DNA of 64,000 nt from Cupriavidus basilensis. GTDB lineage: Bacteria; Pseudomonadota; Gammaproteobacteria; Burkholderiales; Burkholderiaceae. Made by a program: the position numbers and the translations under genes. The notes under the pieces are model-generated. The model was not told the DNA's origin. It made no database searches and saw only the letters and a program-made list of their open reading frames with translations. The DNA lies in NCBI RefSeq assembly GCF_008801925.2, contig NZ_CP062804.1:2108001-2172000 (forward strand), written 5' to 3'. Positions 10,684 to 18,943 of this stretch are shown piece after piece (within the stretch, counting starts at the first letter, position 1; each line of letters starts with the position of its first letter).

Positions 10684-11205
10684 ATGCTGTCGACACCCGT
10701 TGAAAAGACCGACCATGTACTGGGGCCGGCCTCGGCCCAAGTCACCGTGGTCGAGTACGGCGACTACGAATGCCAGTATTGCCGCCTGGCCTACGGCGGC
10801 GTGAAGATCCTGCTTGCCCGCTACCACGACCGCGTGCGCTTTGTGTACCGCCATTTCCCGCTGACGGCCTGGCACCCGCTGGCGCAAGGCGCCGCGGAGG
10901 CTGCCGAGGCCGCGGCGGCCCAGCACAAGTTCTGGCCGATGCACCAGCAGCTCTTCGAGCAACATCACGGCCTCAAGCCGGCGATGCTGCGGGAGTACGC
11001 CGCTGCGCTGGAACTGGACCTGGAACGTTATGACTACGACATGAAGTCCCACACCTACCTGCAGCGCGTGCGCGAGCACCAGCAAAGCGGCATCGCCAGC
11101 CATGTGCGCAGCACGCCGGCATTCTTCGTCAATGGGGAAATACAGGACGTGACCTTCGGCATCGAACACCTGGATCATGCCATTGCCGTGGCGCTGCGTC
11201 ACTGA
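10684..11205 (+). CDS. DsbA-family thioredoxin-fold oxidoreductase, cytoplasmic
   Basis: A 173-residue protein with the redox motif CQYC at residues 30-33, preceded by VEYGDYE, and the cis-proline loop STPAFFVNG near the C-terminus. This is the DsbA/2-hydroxychromene isomerase-like thioredoxin fold. No signal peptide is visible, so it probably acts in the cytoplasm. The ATG at 10684 has AAGGAG six bases upstream, which favours it over the upstream in-frame positions. The downstream gene is on the opposite strand and converges 12 bp away. Confidence 0.9.
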   Translation: MLSTPVEKTDHVLGPASAQVTVVEYGDYECQYCRLAYGGVKILLARYHDRVRFVYRHFPLTAWHPLAQGAAEAAEAAAAQHKFWPMHQQLFEQHHGLKPAMLREYAAALELDLERYDYDMKSHTYLQRVREHQQSGIASHVRSTPAFFVNGEIQDVTFGIEHLDHAIAVALRH

Positions 11206-11217
11206 GGGGCTGGGGGC

Positions 11218-11922
11218 CTAGGCTTGCGGGCCAACAGGCGTGGCCGCCTCCGCCGCGCTGTACACGTGGCGCGCGGCGAGCAGTGACGCAAGGTCGGCGT
11301 CGCCGGCAATCACCGCCCGCAGGATCTGCGCGTGCTCGTCCCAGTTCTGCTGCGCGCGCTGCCGGTGCGCGGGCGCAAACACCAGTCCGGTGCGCTCGCG
11401 CAAGGAGCGCATCATCTCCTGCAGCACGCTGTTGGCGGCGATATTGCCCAGCACTTCGTGAAAGCGGAAATTGAGCGTGAGCAGGCGCGCATCCTCGCCG
11501 CCGCATGCCGCCGCGCTGCCCTGGCGCAAGACCTCCTGCAACTCGGCGACCAGCCGGGGATCACGCCGTTGCGCGGCCAGCTTGGCGTTCAGACCTTCCA
11601 GCGTGGCGCGCACCTCCACCATCTCCCGGGCCACATGCTCCGACAGGCACGCCACCGACGCGCCCCGGCGCGGCTCGATGCGAACCAGCCCCTCGGCCGC
11701 CAGCGCGCGCAGCGCCTCGCGCACCGGCACGCGCGACACGCCCAGTTCGGCCGACAGCGTGTGTTCCACCAGGCGCTCGCCCTGGCGGTACACGCCACCG
11801 ACAATGCGCTGGCGCAAGGTATCGGTCACCTGCGAAAACAGCGGCGAATGGCGCGCGCCGAGGCTGGCACCGGGATGGCCCGCCGGGTGGGCGGGTGGAA
11901 CACTGCCGTGGTCGTCGGACAT
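11218..11922 (-). CDS. GntR-family regulator, FCD subfamily (candidate regulator of the HDO island)
   Basis: A 234-residue regulator: winged-helix DNA-binding domain at about residues 25-95 (AELGVSRVPVREALRALAAEGLVR) followed by an FCD effector domain with FRFHEVL. It is the last gene of the minus-strand run headed by the diiron oxidase copy at 15320-16051. FCD regulators commonly bind short palindromes centred on GTATAC, and such palindromes lie before the transcription units between 16 and 20 kb. That this protein binds them is inference; no operator was seen directly in front of its own gene. Confidence 0.9.
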   Translation of the reverse strand: MSDDHGSVPPAHPAGHPGASLGARHSPLFSQVTDTLRQRIVGGVYRQGERLVEHTLSAELGVSRVPVREALRALAAEGLVRIEPRRGASVACLSEHVAREMVEVRATLEGLNAKLAAQRRDPRLVAELQEVLRQGSAAACGGEDARLLTLNFRFHEVLGNIAANSVLQEMMRSLRERTGLVFAPAHRQRAQQNWDEHAQILRAVIAGDADLASLLAARHVYSAAEAATPVGPQA

Positions 11923-11973
11923 GTTCGTCTTGTGGGCGCGCGGGCCGGCCTTGGCCAGCCCGCGCGCGCTGGT

Positions 11974-12972
11974 TCAACTGCGCTGGAATGTGAAGCTGTC
12001 GGCGTAGATATGCGCGCCGCTGGCGCCTAGCCCCAGAAAGGTCTCGCGGGCGTCGCGGATCATGTCGGGCGAGCCGCACAGGTAGATGGCATGCTCGGAC
12101 AGGTCCGGCAGGTCGGCGGCAACGGCGTGCTGCACGTGGCCGCGCCGGCCGCTCCATGCGCCGTCGGCACGCGAGAGCACCGGCACGTACTGGAAATCGT
12201 AGAGCCGCGCGCCCCACGCCTGGATCTGTTCGTGCAGGTACAGGTCCGCCTGGGTGCGCATGCCCCAGTACAGCGAGACCGGCGGGCAATCGGGATCGTC
12301 CATCAGCGATTCGAGGATGCTCTTGATCGGCGCCAGCCCGGTGCCCGTGGCCACCATCACCAGCGGGCGATAGTCGTCCTTGCGGAAATAGAAGCCGCCC
12401 AGCGGCAGCTCCACGTCGAGCTGGTCATCGGAGCGCAGACCCGCCAGCAAGCGCTCGGTGAAGTAGCCGCCGGGAATACGGCGCACGTGCAGGTCCACCG
12501 TGCGGTCCTTGGGTACCGACGCCATCGAGAAACTGCGCGCGATGCCGTCCCCAGTGAAGATCTTGAGGTACTGGCCGGGACGGTAGTCAAGCGCCTGCGC
12601 CTGCGGCAGCTCCAGCGTCAGGTGCACCACGTCGGCGCTGAGCGGCGCGATCTTGCGGATCACCGCGGTGTGGCGCGCAGGCTCGGCGCATGGCTCGCCC
12701 GGGCGCGCGGTGCTGATCACCAGGTCGCTGGTGGGCCGCGCCTGGCACGCCAGCGCAAAGCCTTCGGCTTCTTCTTCCGGGGTCAGGCCCATGTGGTACT
12801 CCTCATAGGCCACCGCGCCTTCGACCAGCCTGACGCGGCACGTAGCGCAGCCGCCGAAGCGGCAGTCGTGCGCCATCTGCACATTGGCGCGCAGGGCGCC
12901 GTCCAGTACCGTTTCACCGGCGCTGGTTTCGAACGATTGCTGGGATTCGAGGAGATGGATGCGGTAGGACAT
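11974..12972 (-). CDS. Fe-S flavoprotein oxidoreductase (ferredoxin domain + FAD/NAD reductase)
   Basis: A 332-residue electron-transfer protein. Residues 1-90 form a plant-type 2Fe-2S ferredoxin with Cys37, Cys42, Cys45 and Cys76; the rest is a ferredoxin-NADP reductase-like unit with FAD motif RSFSMAS and NAD-side motifs GTGLAPIKSIL and YLCGSPDM. The architecture is that of phenol hydroxylase, methane monooxygenase or CDP-6-deoxyhexulose reductases, which pass NAD(P)H electrons to an oxygenase or radical enzyme. In the same minus-strand run as the diiron oxidase at 15320, it is the obvious electron source for it (inference). Spacing to the regulator is 51 bp. Confidence 0.92.
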   Translation of the reverse strand: MSYRIHLLESQQSFETSAGETVLDGALRANVQMAHDCRFGGCATCRVRLVEGAVAYEEYHMGLTPEEEAEGFALACQARPTSDLVISTARPGEPCAEPARHTAVIRKIAPLSADVVHLTLELPQAQALDYRPGQYLKIFTGDGIARSFSMASVPKDRTVDLHVRRIPGGYFTERLLAGLRSDDQLDVELPLGGFYFRKDDYRPLVMVATGTGLAPIKSILESLMDDPDCPPVSLYWGMRTQADLYLHEQIQAWGARLYDFQYVPVLSRADGAWSGRRGHVQHAVAADLPDLSEHAIYLCGSPDMIRDARETFLGLGASGAHIYADSFTFQRS

Positions 12973-13020
12973 GGTGGACTCGGAATGCGGGGGGATGGGC
13001 TTCTGGATCTAGAACCTAAA

Positions 13021-13179
13021 GTCAAAAGCAACTGCAGTTTCACCACCCCTGCGGGGCGGCGACCTACTTTCTTGTCTTGCCAAGAAAGTAGGCAAAGAAG
13101 GCGCGCCGGATGGGGCGACTTCCCTTGCGCCCCATACGGCCTGGTACACCTTGACGGCTCGCTTCGCATCGCGTGGGGG
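13021..13179 (+). repeat. Dispersed intergenic repeat, copy 1 (with hairpin)
   Basis: About 160 bp between the reductase and the GlcG-like gene that matches, in the opposite orientation, the sequence at 33172-33301. Shared blocks include GTCAAAAGCAACTGC, the GC-box CACCCCTGCGGGG, a perfect 12-bp hairpin (CCTACTTTCTTG at 13063-13074 with its complement at 13081-13092) followed by CAAAGAAGGCGC, then CCCATACGGCCT and ACGGCTCGC. It contains no convincing gene. The pattern suggests a non-autonomous, mobile or REP-like family element. Confidence 0.8.
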
Positions 13180-13225
13180 CTCGCTTCGCGTCGCGCGATT
13201 TGCCGGATGTCGCTGGATCCTGGAT

Positions 13226-13705
13226 TTACTTCTTGATATCGGCCTCTGCCAGCACCTCCAGGTCGTCGCCGGCCAGCAGTTCCTGCAGGGCCTGCAGCGC
13301 TGCCACGCCTGCGGCGGTGTCCTGTTCGCCGTTGCCGCCGCTCAGGCCGATGCCGCCGATGACTTCGCCGTTGACCACGATCGGGAAACCGCCGACGAAC
13401 ACGGCGAACTTGCCTTCGAAGCTCCACTGGATGCCGAAGGCTTCATTGCCGGGCAGCGCGGGGCCGTTGGGGGCCTGGTTGAACAGGTGGGTGGAGCGCT
13501 TGTGGCCCGCGGCGGTGAAGGCCTTGTTCCAGGCGATCTGCGGGCCGGTGATGCGCGCGCCGTCCATGCGCTCCAGCACCAGCGGGTAGCCGCCGTCGTC
13601 GACCACGCAGATCGATTCCAGCACGCCGATTTCCTCGGACTTGCGGATGGCTGCCGCCACCATGTGACGGGCTTCCTTCAGTTCCAGCTTGATGGCTCTT
13701 CTCAT
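13226..13705 (-). CDS. GlcG/HbpS-family protein
   Basis: A 159-residue member of the GlcG/HbpS (heme-binding, DUF336) family: motifs CVVDDGGYPLVLERMDGA, AWNKAFTAA and GEVIGGIGLSGG are visible. Family members occur beside oxidoreductases and glycolate or diol degradation genes; some bind heme or cobalamin-like cofactors, but the general role is unclear. Here it sits between the aldehyde dehydrogenase and the reductase in the HDO operon, so it may be an accessory or chaperone for that pathway. No signal peptide is visible. Confidence 0.88.
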   Translation of the reverse strand: MRRAIKLELKEARHMVAAAIRKSEEIGVLESICVVDDGGYPLVLERMDGARITGPQIAWNKAFTAAGHKRSTHLFNQAPNGPALPGNEAFGIQWSFEGKFAVFVGGFPIVVNGEVIGGIGLSGGNGEQDTAAGVAALQALQELLAGDDLEVLAEADIKK

Positions 13706-13768
13706 GTCCTGCTCCTGCGCGATACGTGAATGCTGCGTGAATGCCGGTTGGTTTGCGGGCGTGCTGGT

Positions 13769-15229
13769 TCAGCAGCCGCGGTAGACGGTCTTGATCTGCG
13801 TGTAGAACTCCAGCCCTGCCCGGCCCGACTCGCGGAAGGTGGAAGTGCTGGATTGCTTGAGGCCGCCGAACGGCGCGTTGATCAGGTTGCCCGTGGTGGT
13901 GCGGTTGATCTTGACCGTGCCCGACTGGATGTCATGCGCGAAGTCGTGCGCATAGCGTGGGTTGCTGGTCACGATGGCGGCCGACAAGCCGTACTCGGTG
14001 TCGTTGGCCTTGGCGATGGCGTCGGCGTAGCTGCTCACCTCGATAATGGCGATCACCGGCCCGAAGATTTCCTCGCGGGCAATGCGCATCTGCTGGGTAA
14101 CGCCGGTAAAGACGGCCGGCGAGACATAGAAGCCCTTGTCGTATGGCTCGCCGCCCAGGCGCTCGCCACCGCACAGGTGCGTGGCTTCGGCCTTGCCCGC
14201 TTCCACATAGCCGAGCACCGTTTCGAGCTGCTTGCGGGTGGCGAGCGGGCCCACGTCCATGCCGGGCGTCATGCCGCTGCCGATCTTCAGGGTCTTGACC
14301 TTGGCCAGCAATTTCTCCGTATAGGCGGCCTTGACCGAAGCCATCACCAGCACGCGGCTGGTGCCGGTGCAGGCCTGGCCGCTGAGCGACAAGCCGCCCT
14401 TGATGGTGAGGTCCACCGCGCGGTCCAGGTCGGCGTCTTCCATCACGATCAGCGGGTTCTTGCCGCCGAGCTCCATCTGCGTGCGTGTGCTCAGCGACAC
14501 CGAGCGATGGATATGCTGGCCAGCCGCCGTGGAGCCGGTAAAGGAGATCGCACGCACCGCCGGTGCTTCGGTAATGGCCGCGCCCACGTCGCCGGCACGG
14601 CCGGTGATGAAGTTGAGCACGCCCTTGGGGATGCCGGCTTCGACGAACGCCTGCGCCAGCCGGTAGCCGCTCAGCGGCGCGTCAGACGAGGGCTTGAACA
14701 CCACGGTGTTGCCCGCGATCAGCGCCGGGGCAATCTTGCGCGCCGGGATCGACACCGGAAAATTCCACGGCGAGATCACGGTCACCACGCCCAGCGGCTC
14801 GCGCTGGCTGTAGACGATCATGTCGGGATCGTCCTGGGGATAGGTCTCGCCGGAGAAGGACTGCCCTTCCACGGCATAGAAGCGGATGGTCTGCGCCGAG
14901 CGCAGCACTTCATCCTTGCTCAGGTTGAGTGCCTTGCCTTCTTCGCGGGTCAGTTCCTCGGCGATCTGTTCGGCGTTGGCTTCCAGGTAATCGGCGGCGC
15001 CGTTGAGGATCTTGGCGCGCTTCGAGATGGGGGTCTTCTTCCACGCCTCGAACGCGGCCGCGGCAGCGGCCACGGCGGCCTGCGCGTCAGCCGCGGTCGA
15101 GGCCTGGAAGCGGCCGACGATATCGCCGGTATCGGCCGGGTTGACGTTGTCGAAGGTGCGCCCGCTGGCGCTCTTCGACCATTCGCCGTTGATGTAGTTG
15201 TTGAATTCGTCTGTCTTTGCCACTGCCAT
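13769..15229 (-). CDS. NAD(P)+-dependent aldehyde dehydrogenase
   Basis: A 486-residue aldehyde dehydrogenase. It shows SPWNFPVSIPARKIAPAL, cofactor motif FTGSTAAGQ, the general base Glu in MELGGKNP, the nucleophilic Cys in SGQACTGTSR and EEIFGPV. Closest in style to benzaldehyde/vanillin or semialdehyde dehydrogenases, but the substrate is not fixed by motifs. It would oxidise an aldehyde released by the adjacent diiron oxidase pathway to an acid. I chose ATG 15229; a TTG three codons upstream is possible. The gap to the oxidase gene is 90 bp, consistent with one transcript. Confidence 0.93.
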   Translation of the reverse strand: MAVAKTDEFNNYINGEWSKSASGRTFDNVNPADTGDIVGRFQASTAADAQAAVAAAAAAFEAWKKTPISKRAKILNGAADYLEANAEQIAEELTREEGKALNLSKDEVLRSAQTIRFYAVEGQSFSGETYPQDDPDMIVYSQREPLGVVTVISPWNFPVSIPARKIAPALIAGNTVVFKPSSDAPLSGYRLAQAFVEAGIPKGVLNFITGRAGDVGAAITEAPAVRAISFTGSTAAGQHIHRSVSLSTRTQMELGGKNPLIVMEDADLDRAVDLTIKGGLSLSGQACTGTSRVLVMASVKAAYTEKLLAKVKTLKIGSGMTPGMDVGPLATRKQLETVLGYVEAGKAEATHLCGGERLGGEPYDKGFYVSPAVFTGVTQQMRIAREEIFGPVIAIIEVSSYADAIAKANDTEYGLSAAIVTSNPRYAHDFAHDIQSGTVKINRTTTGNLINAPFGGLKQSSTSTFRESGRAGLEFYTQIKTVYRGC

Positions 15230-15319
15230 GATGTCCAAGCCTTTCGTCCGGTCAGGCCCCGGGCGGGGCCGTCAATGCCAATGCGATGCCACGATTGCGC
15301 GATGCCGCCCAGGGCAGGC

Positions 15320-16051
15320 TCAGGCCGCCATGTCCAGTTCAGGCAGGGGGATTTCCTGCGCGACATAGTCGTGATAGAGGGCGGTGGTGTAGAGCAGGCG
15401 CATCTGGGCGCCGATCTCGCAGATCTTGAGGCAGCGCTGCTGCAGCTCCGGGGTGTTGGCGTGTTCCAGCACGATCTGGTAGCCACGCTCGCCGTGGATT
15501 TCATCGGAGACGATATGCAGGTCGAAGAATTCGACCTCTTCGTCGGTGAAGTTGTACTTGTCGCGCAGGGTGGGGGTCTGCTTGCGGTAGATCGAAGGCA
15601 CCTGGGACTCCAGGCCAACGACCAGTCCGGCAACGGCCACGACGGGGTCTTCGCGCATGGCTACGGCGTAGCACCAGCTTTGCAGGCCACGGGTGGTGGG
15701 CGACATGTTGTCGGGGTCGAGCACGCGCTCGCGGGTGGTGCCGCAGGCTTCGGCAAAGCGGATCAGCAGGTCGGTGTGGCGGTCGCCGCCGATTTCTTCC
15801 TCATACATATTGGCCAGCAGGAAGTCCTTGGCTTCGGTGAAGCGGTCGGGGGTGCGGGCGTAGATGTAGGCGAGGTAGTCGGCGAAGGGGCCGACGTAGT
15901 GATAGTGGTTCTCGGCCCAGCGGGCGAGGTGGTCGCGGGAGAGCTTGCCGCTGGCCCAGGCCACGCTGAAGGGGGCTTTGTTGGCGCTTTTGCCCTTGAT
16001 GGCGTTTTCAAGGGCGGCACGGAAATCATCACGGTTCATCAGTTCGGCCAT
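15320..16051 (-). CDS. Heme-oxygenase-like diiron oxidase (HDO) family protein, copy 1
   Basis: A 243-residue all-helical protein of the TenA/PqqC/CADD fold. The diiron ligand set of HDO enzymes is complete and correctly spaced: Glu85 and His92 (MYEEEIGGDRH), Glu148 (VVGLESQ), His179, Asp183 and His186 (DLHIVSDEIH); CADD uses Glu81/His88/Glu142/His174/Asp178/His181. HDO members (UndA, BesC, SznF, CADD) use O2 to cleave or oxidise carbon or nitrogen centres. The protein is identical to that at 20067-20798. ATG 16051 has AGGAG six bases upstream; a TTG at 16078 is less likely. It heads the operon with aldehyde dehydrogenase and reductase. The substrate is unknown. Confidence 0.88.
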   Translation of the reverse strand: MAELMNRDDFRAALENAIKGKSANKAPFSVAWASGKLSRDHLARWAENHYHYVGPFADYLAYIYARTPDRFTEAKDFLLANMYEEEIGGDRHTDLLIRFAEACGTTRERVLDPDNMSPTTRGLQSWCYAVAMREDPVVAVAGLVVGLESQVPSIYRKQTPTLRDKYNFTDEEVEFFDLHIVSDEIHGERGYQIVLEHANTPELQQRCLKICEIGAQMRLLYTTALYHDYVAQEIPLPELDMAA

Positions 16052-16099
16052 CGGGGGCTCCTGGGGGAACGAGTTCAAGGTTGTGGGGGACTGCGTGGC
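15320..16099 (-). repeat. 780-bp inverted duplication, left arm
   Basis: This arm, read on the minus strand, matches 20019-20798 on the plus strand across the whole HDO gene and about 48 bp of leader. By eye I find only three silent differences in the coding part and a few in the leader. Similarity stops abruptly after the stop codon and before GCCACGCAG. The two arms enclose about 3.9 kb. Confidence 0.93.
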
Positions 16100-16140
16100 G
16101 TGGTCCGGGTGGCTTTATCCGTGCCACCCGATACCTTGAT

Positions 16141-16160
16141 GTAGATTGTATACTATCTAC
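16141..16160. promoter_or_regulatory. GTATAC-centred palindromic operator, site 1
   Basis: GTAGATTGTATACTATCTAC is a near-perfect 20-bp palindrome centred on GTATAC, 90 bp upstream of HDO copy 1. A nearly identical 20-mer, in mirrored orientation, lies at 19961-19980 before copy 2. The length and symmetry are those of FCD-GntR operators. It covers the putative -10 box of the HDO promoter, consistent with repression. Confidence 0.75.
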
Positions 16161-16172
16161 TGTTTTTGTGAA
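16145..16172 (-). promoter_or_regulatory. Putative sigma-70 promoter of the HDO copy 1 operon
   Basis: On the minus strand, TTCACA (16172-16167) and TACAAT (16150-16145) are separated by 16 bp and face the HDO gene. The -10 box and most of the spacer lie within the palindrome at 16141-16160. Prediction by eye only. Confidence 0.4.
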
Positions 16173-16246
16173 GAGTGTATTCGCGCCTCAGGAATAAAAA
16201 AGCGAGGCACGGATGGCCTCGCTCCTTGCGGCTCAATGCGACAGGT

Positions 16247-17785
16247 TCAGCGCCAGAGGAACATGGCGCAAACGGTGGATACGCACAGCCCGATCAGCAC
16301 CGGCAACAGCAAGGCGCGCACCGCATCGAGCACCGGCACCCGGGCAAATCCGGCCACCGCAATCAGGGAGGACCATGCGATCAGCGTGCCGCCGCCCGTC
16401 CATACCGCGCCCATCTGCCCGATTGCCGCCAGCGTGGCGGAATCGAAGCCCACCACCGGGCCCAGCGCGCCGGCCAGCGTGCCGGTCAGCGGCAGGCCGG
16501 CAAAACCCGAGCCGTCGATGCCAGTGATCATGCCCACCAGCAGCACGCCAAACGCCACCAGCACATGGTTGTCCGGAATCATGTGCTGGTAAGCCTGGAT
16601 CAGCTCGAACAGCAGGCTGGGCGCCTTGTCGGCGCTGACGCCCAGGATGTGCGCCGCGGTCTCGCCGGCGCCGACAAAGAAGAAGCCGGCGATTGGCAGC
16701 ACCGAGCCCATGGCCTTGAAGGCGAAGACAAAGCCATCGGTGATGTGCTCGGGGCACACATCGAGCATCTTGCGCGGGCCTTCCGCCGCCAGCGTGGCCA
16801 GCATCATCAGCAGCGCCGCGACGCCGCCAACCAGCGCGGCCGCATCGCCGCCCTTCAACTCCGGCAGGGCCGAACCCATCTTCGGCAGCACCATCACGGC
16901 CACCACCGCCAGGAAGGCCAGCGGCGTCACCACCGCGAAGCACTTCGACCACTTGACGCGGCGCAGCGCCACCATGGCCAGGCTGCGCTCGATATTGGCA
17001 TCGGTGACGAGCGGCTCGTCGTGCTCGGTGCCGCGCGCGATCTCGGCCTTGTCGAAGGTGCCCGCGTGCTCGGCCTTTTCCACGGCGCCGCCCGCGCGCG
17101 CTTGCCAATGGGTCAGCAAGGTGCCGCTGGCGGGCACGATGTGCTTGCGCATCGACAGATAGGCCAGGGTCAGCGCGATGGCGCCGGTAATGATCGACAG
17201 CACCAGCGCGCGATCGGCAACCACCACCGCACTGACCGCGGCGCCGGCGGCCTTGGCGCTGATCCCGGGCGCCACGCCAATCACATAGTCGGACGACAGC
17301 GCCATGCCCTGCCCCGCAATCGCGATGGCCATGGCGCCCGCCAGCGGCGGCAGGCCCGCCGCGATCGCTGCCGGCAGCAAGATGGCCGAGACCAGCGGCA
17401 CCGCCGGCGTGGGCCAGAAGAACAGCGAAATCACGTAGGTAATGCCGGCCAGGATGAAGAACGCGGAATGGCCGTTCTTCATCACCACCCGGAACGGCTC
17501 CACCATGCGGATATCCGAGCGCAGCGTCTTCAGCGAGTTGAGCAGCGCCGTCATGAAAGCGATGACCAGGAAGATGTTGAACAACTCCTTGGCCGCCACC
17601 AGGCTGGCCGAAAAAATGCCTCCCAGCGCCGAGACCGGGCTACCGGTCAGCGCGAACACCACCAGGAACGTACCCAGAATCGACGGCACGACCACATTGG
17701 CTCGCAGGATCATGGTCAGGACGATCACCGCCACGCCCGCCAGGTAGATCCAGTGTGCTGCGCCAATCACCACTTCGTGTTGCAT
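16247..17785 (-). CDS. Polytopic membrane transporter, probable organic-anion carrier
   Basis: A 512-residue inner-membrane protein with roughly 12-14 hydrophobic segments, for example VVIGAAHWIYLAGVAVIVL at the N-terminus, and a charged cytoplasmic loop around residues 225-265. Residues GIDGSGFAGLPL and PDNHVLVAFG resemble re-entrant loop regions of ion-coupled carboxylate transporters, but I cannot assign a family with certainty. ATG 17785 is preceded by AAGGGGA, which sets the start. It lies between the two HDO copies with a GTATAC palindrome 65-84 bp upstream, so it likely imports the substrate of the HDO pathway (inference). Confidence 0.8.
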   Translation of the reverse strand: MQHEVVIGAAHWIYLAGVAVIVLTMILRANVVVPSILGTFLVVFALTGSPVSALGGIFSASLVAAKELFNIFLVIAFMTALLNSLKTLRSDIRMVEPFRVVMKNGHSAFFILAGITYVISLFFWPTPAVPLVSAILLPAAIAAGLPPLAGAMAIAIAGQGMALSSDYVIGVAPGISAKAAGAAVSAVVVADRALVLSIITGAIALTLAYLSMRKHIVPASGTLLTHWQARAGGAVEKAEHAGTFDKAEIARGTEHDEPLVTDANIERSLAMVALRRVKWSKCFAVVTPLAFLAVVAVMVLPKMGSALPELKGGDAAALVGGVAALLMMLATLAAEGPRKMLDVCPEHITDGFVFAFKAMGSVLPIAGFFFVGAGETAAHILGVSADKAPSLLFELIQAYQHMIPDNHVLVAFGVLLVGMITGIDGSGFAGLPLTGTLAGALGPVVGFDSATLAAIGQMGAVWTGGGTLIAWSSLIAVAGFARVPVLDAVRALLLPVLIGLCVSTVCAMFLWR

Positions 17786-17849
17786 GTATTCCCCTTGGAT
17801 CTTTATCTGTAGAGACCATCGTTTTTGTCTTGCGGGGCTATGGCTGCCC

Positions 17850-17869
17850 CATGAACGTATACTATATTC
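17850..17869. promoter_or_regulatory. GTATAC-centred operator-like site 2 (degenerate)
   Basis: A GTATAC core at 17857-17862 with a right half ACTATATTC similar to the ACTATCTAC of site 1; the left half is poor. It lies in the 329-bp divergent gap 17786-18114, upstream of the minus-strand transporter. An additional half-like GATATAC lies at 17872-17878. Apart from this site and site 3 I see nothing else in that gap. Confidence 0.45.
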
Positions 17870-18029
17870 TTGATATACATCAAAACAAGCGAAATCTACC
17901 GGGACTAGGGAATCCACCCAATCTGGTGCAAATCCTATATTTTCGCGCCGGAACGGGGATAGCAGGCACCTTTTGTGAGCCAGCAGCGCTCGTCCTGCCG
18001 ATTCCAGATGTCTTTCATTTGAATTTTAT

Positions 18030-18049
18030 GTAGACTGTATACCAATTTA
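18030..18049. promoter_or_regulatory. GTATAC-centred operator-like site 3
   Basis: GTAGACTGTATACCAATTTA: the left half and core match site 1 in 12 of 13 positions, the right half is weaker. It lies 66 bp upstream of the TSUP permease start, on the plus-strand side of the divergent gap. Confidence 0.55.
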
Positions 18050-18114
18050 TCGCATCATCAGGATGTCATCACCGATGGCGCGGAGTGCGATCCCTGACAT
18101 CAATCCAAGCCGCC

Positions 18115-18867
18115 ATGACACTTTCCACCCTTCTTCCCGCCGGCACCACCGCCTGGCAATTCGGCCTGATGGGTGCGCTGATCCTGTGCGGCGCCTGCCT
18201 GCAAGGCGTGGGCGGGATCGGCTTCTCGATGGTGTCGGCGCCGGTGGCCGTGCTGTTCTTTCCGCAACTGGCCCCGGGCCCCTTGCTGGCCATGGGCGGG
18301 CTGGTCTCGTTGCTGGGTGCGATACGCGAGTTCCGTGCCATTGCCTGGCGCACGGCGGGCAATGCCCTGGCTGGCCGTGCGGCGGGCACGGTGGTGGCGG
18401 TGGCGGCGATGACGCAATTGCCGGCCGAAGTGCTGGCGCTGGTGTTCGCGTTGTCGATCCTGGCCGCGGTGGCGCTGAGCCTGCTGGGCTGGCGGGTGCA
18501 GGCATCCGGCCTGAACATGGCGGTGGCGGGTGCCGCCTCCGGCTTCATGGGCACGGTCACCTCGGCGGGCGCGCCGCCCTTTGCCATCGTCATGCAGCAC
18601 CTGCCGCCGCCGCAATTGCGCGCCACCATCGGCTGCATCCTGTGTGCCGGCGCGGCGTTTTCGCTGGCCATGCTGGCTGCCGCCGGCCGCTTCGGGCTGG
18701 TGGACCTGTGGCTCAGCCTGAGCCTGTCGCCCATGCTGCTGGTCGGCTTTGCCGTGTCCAATCGCCTCAAGAACCGCTTTTCGGCCAAGGCCGTGCGCAA
18801 GCTGCTGCTGGCGCTGTGCACGGCCGGCGCCATTGGCGTGCTGGTCAAGCTCGCCCTGCCCGCTTGA
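18115..18867 (+). CDS. TSUP/TauE-SafE family membrane permease
   Basis: A 250-residue inner-membrane protein with about eight hydrophobic segments arranged as two repeats, typical of the TSUP family (sulfite/sulfoacetate/organic anion export or uptake). Motifs include LCGACLQGVGGIGFSMV at the N-terminus and GAASGFMGTVTSAGAPPFAI in the middle, the family's repeated glycine-rich turns. ATG 18115 is preferred; a GTG at 18085 is in frame but has no better ribosome site. It is followed by an ornithine cyclodeaminase-like gene 76 bp downstream and sits between the HDO copies. Confidence 0.88.
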   Translation: MTLSTLLPAGTTAWQFGLMGALILCGACLQGVGGIGFSMVSAPVAVLFFPQLAPGPLLAMGGLVSLLGAIREFRAIAWRTAGNALAGRAAGTVVAVAAMTQLPAEVLALVFALSILAAVALSLLGWRVQASGLNMAVAGAASGFMGTVTSAGAPPFAIVMQHLPPPQLRATIGCILCAGAAFSLAMLAAAGRFGLVDLWLSLSLSPMLLVGFAVSNRLKNRFSAKAVRKLLLALCTAGAIGVLVKLALPA

Positions 18868-18943
18868 CGCCTCCCCTCGCCTCCCCTCGCCTCACCTCAG
18901 ACCCTACGCTCCCTTCCATTCCCGCTACGCCAGGAAACAGACC

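Noticed and set aside
15320..16051. TenA thiaminase II or PqqC assignment for the HDO gene
   Set aside because: The diiron ligand pattern fits HDO enzymes, the thiaminase cysteine is not evident, and no thiamine or pqq genes are nearby.
13730..16144. Open frame of about 800 codons on the plus strand opposite the aldehyde dehydrogenase and HDO copy 1
   Set aside because: It is the antisense of two well-supported genes with clear catalytic motifs; long antisense frames are normal in DNA this GC-rich.
16175..17812. 545-codon plus-strand open frame opposite the membrane transporter
   Set aside because: His/Gln/Arg-rich shadow of a strongly hydrophobic transporter gene; no start signal or motif.
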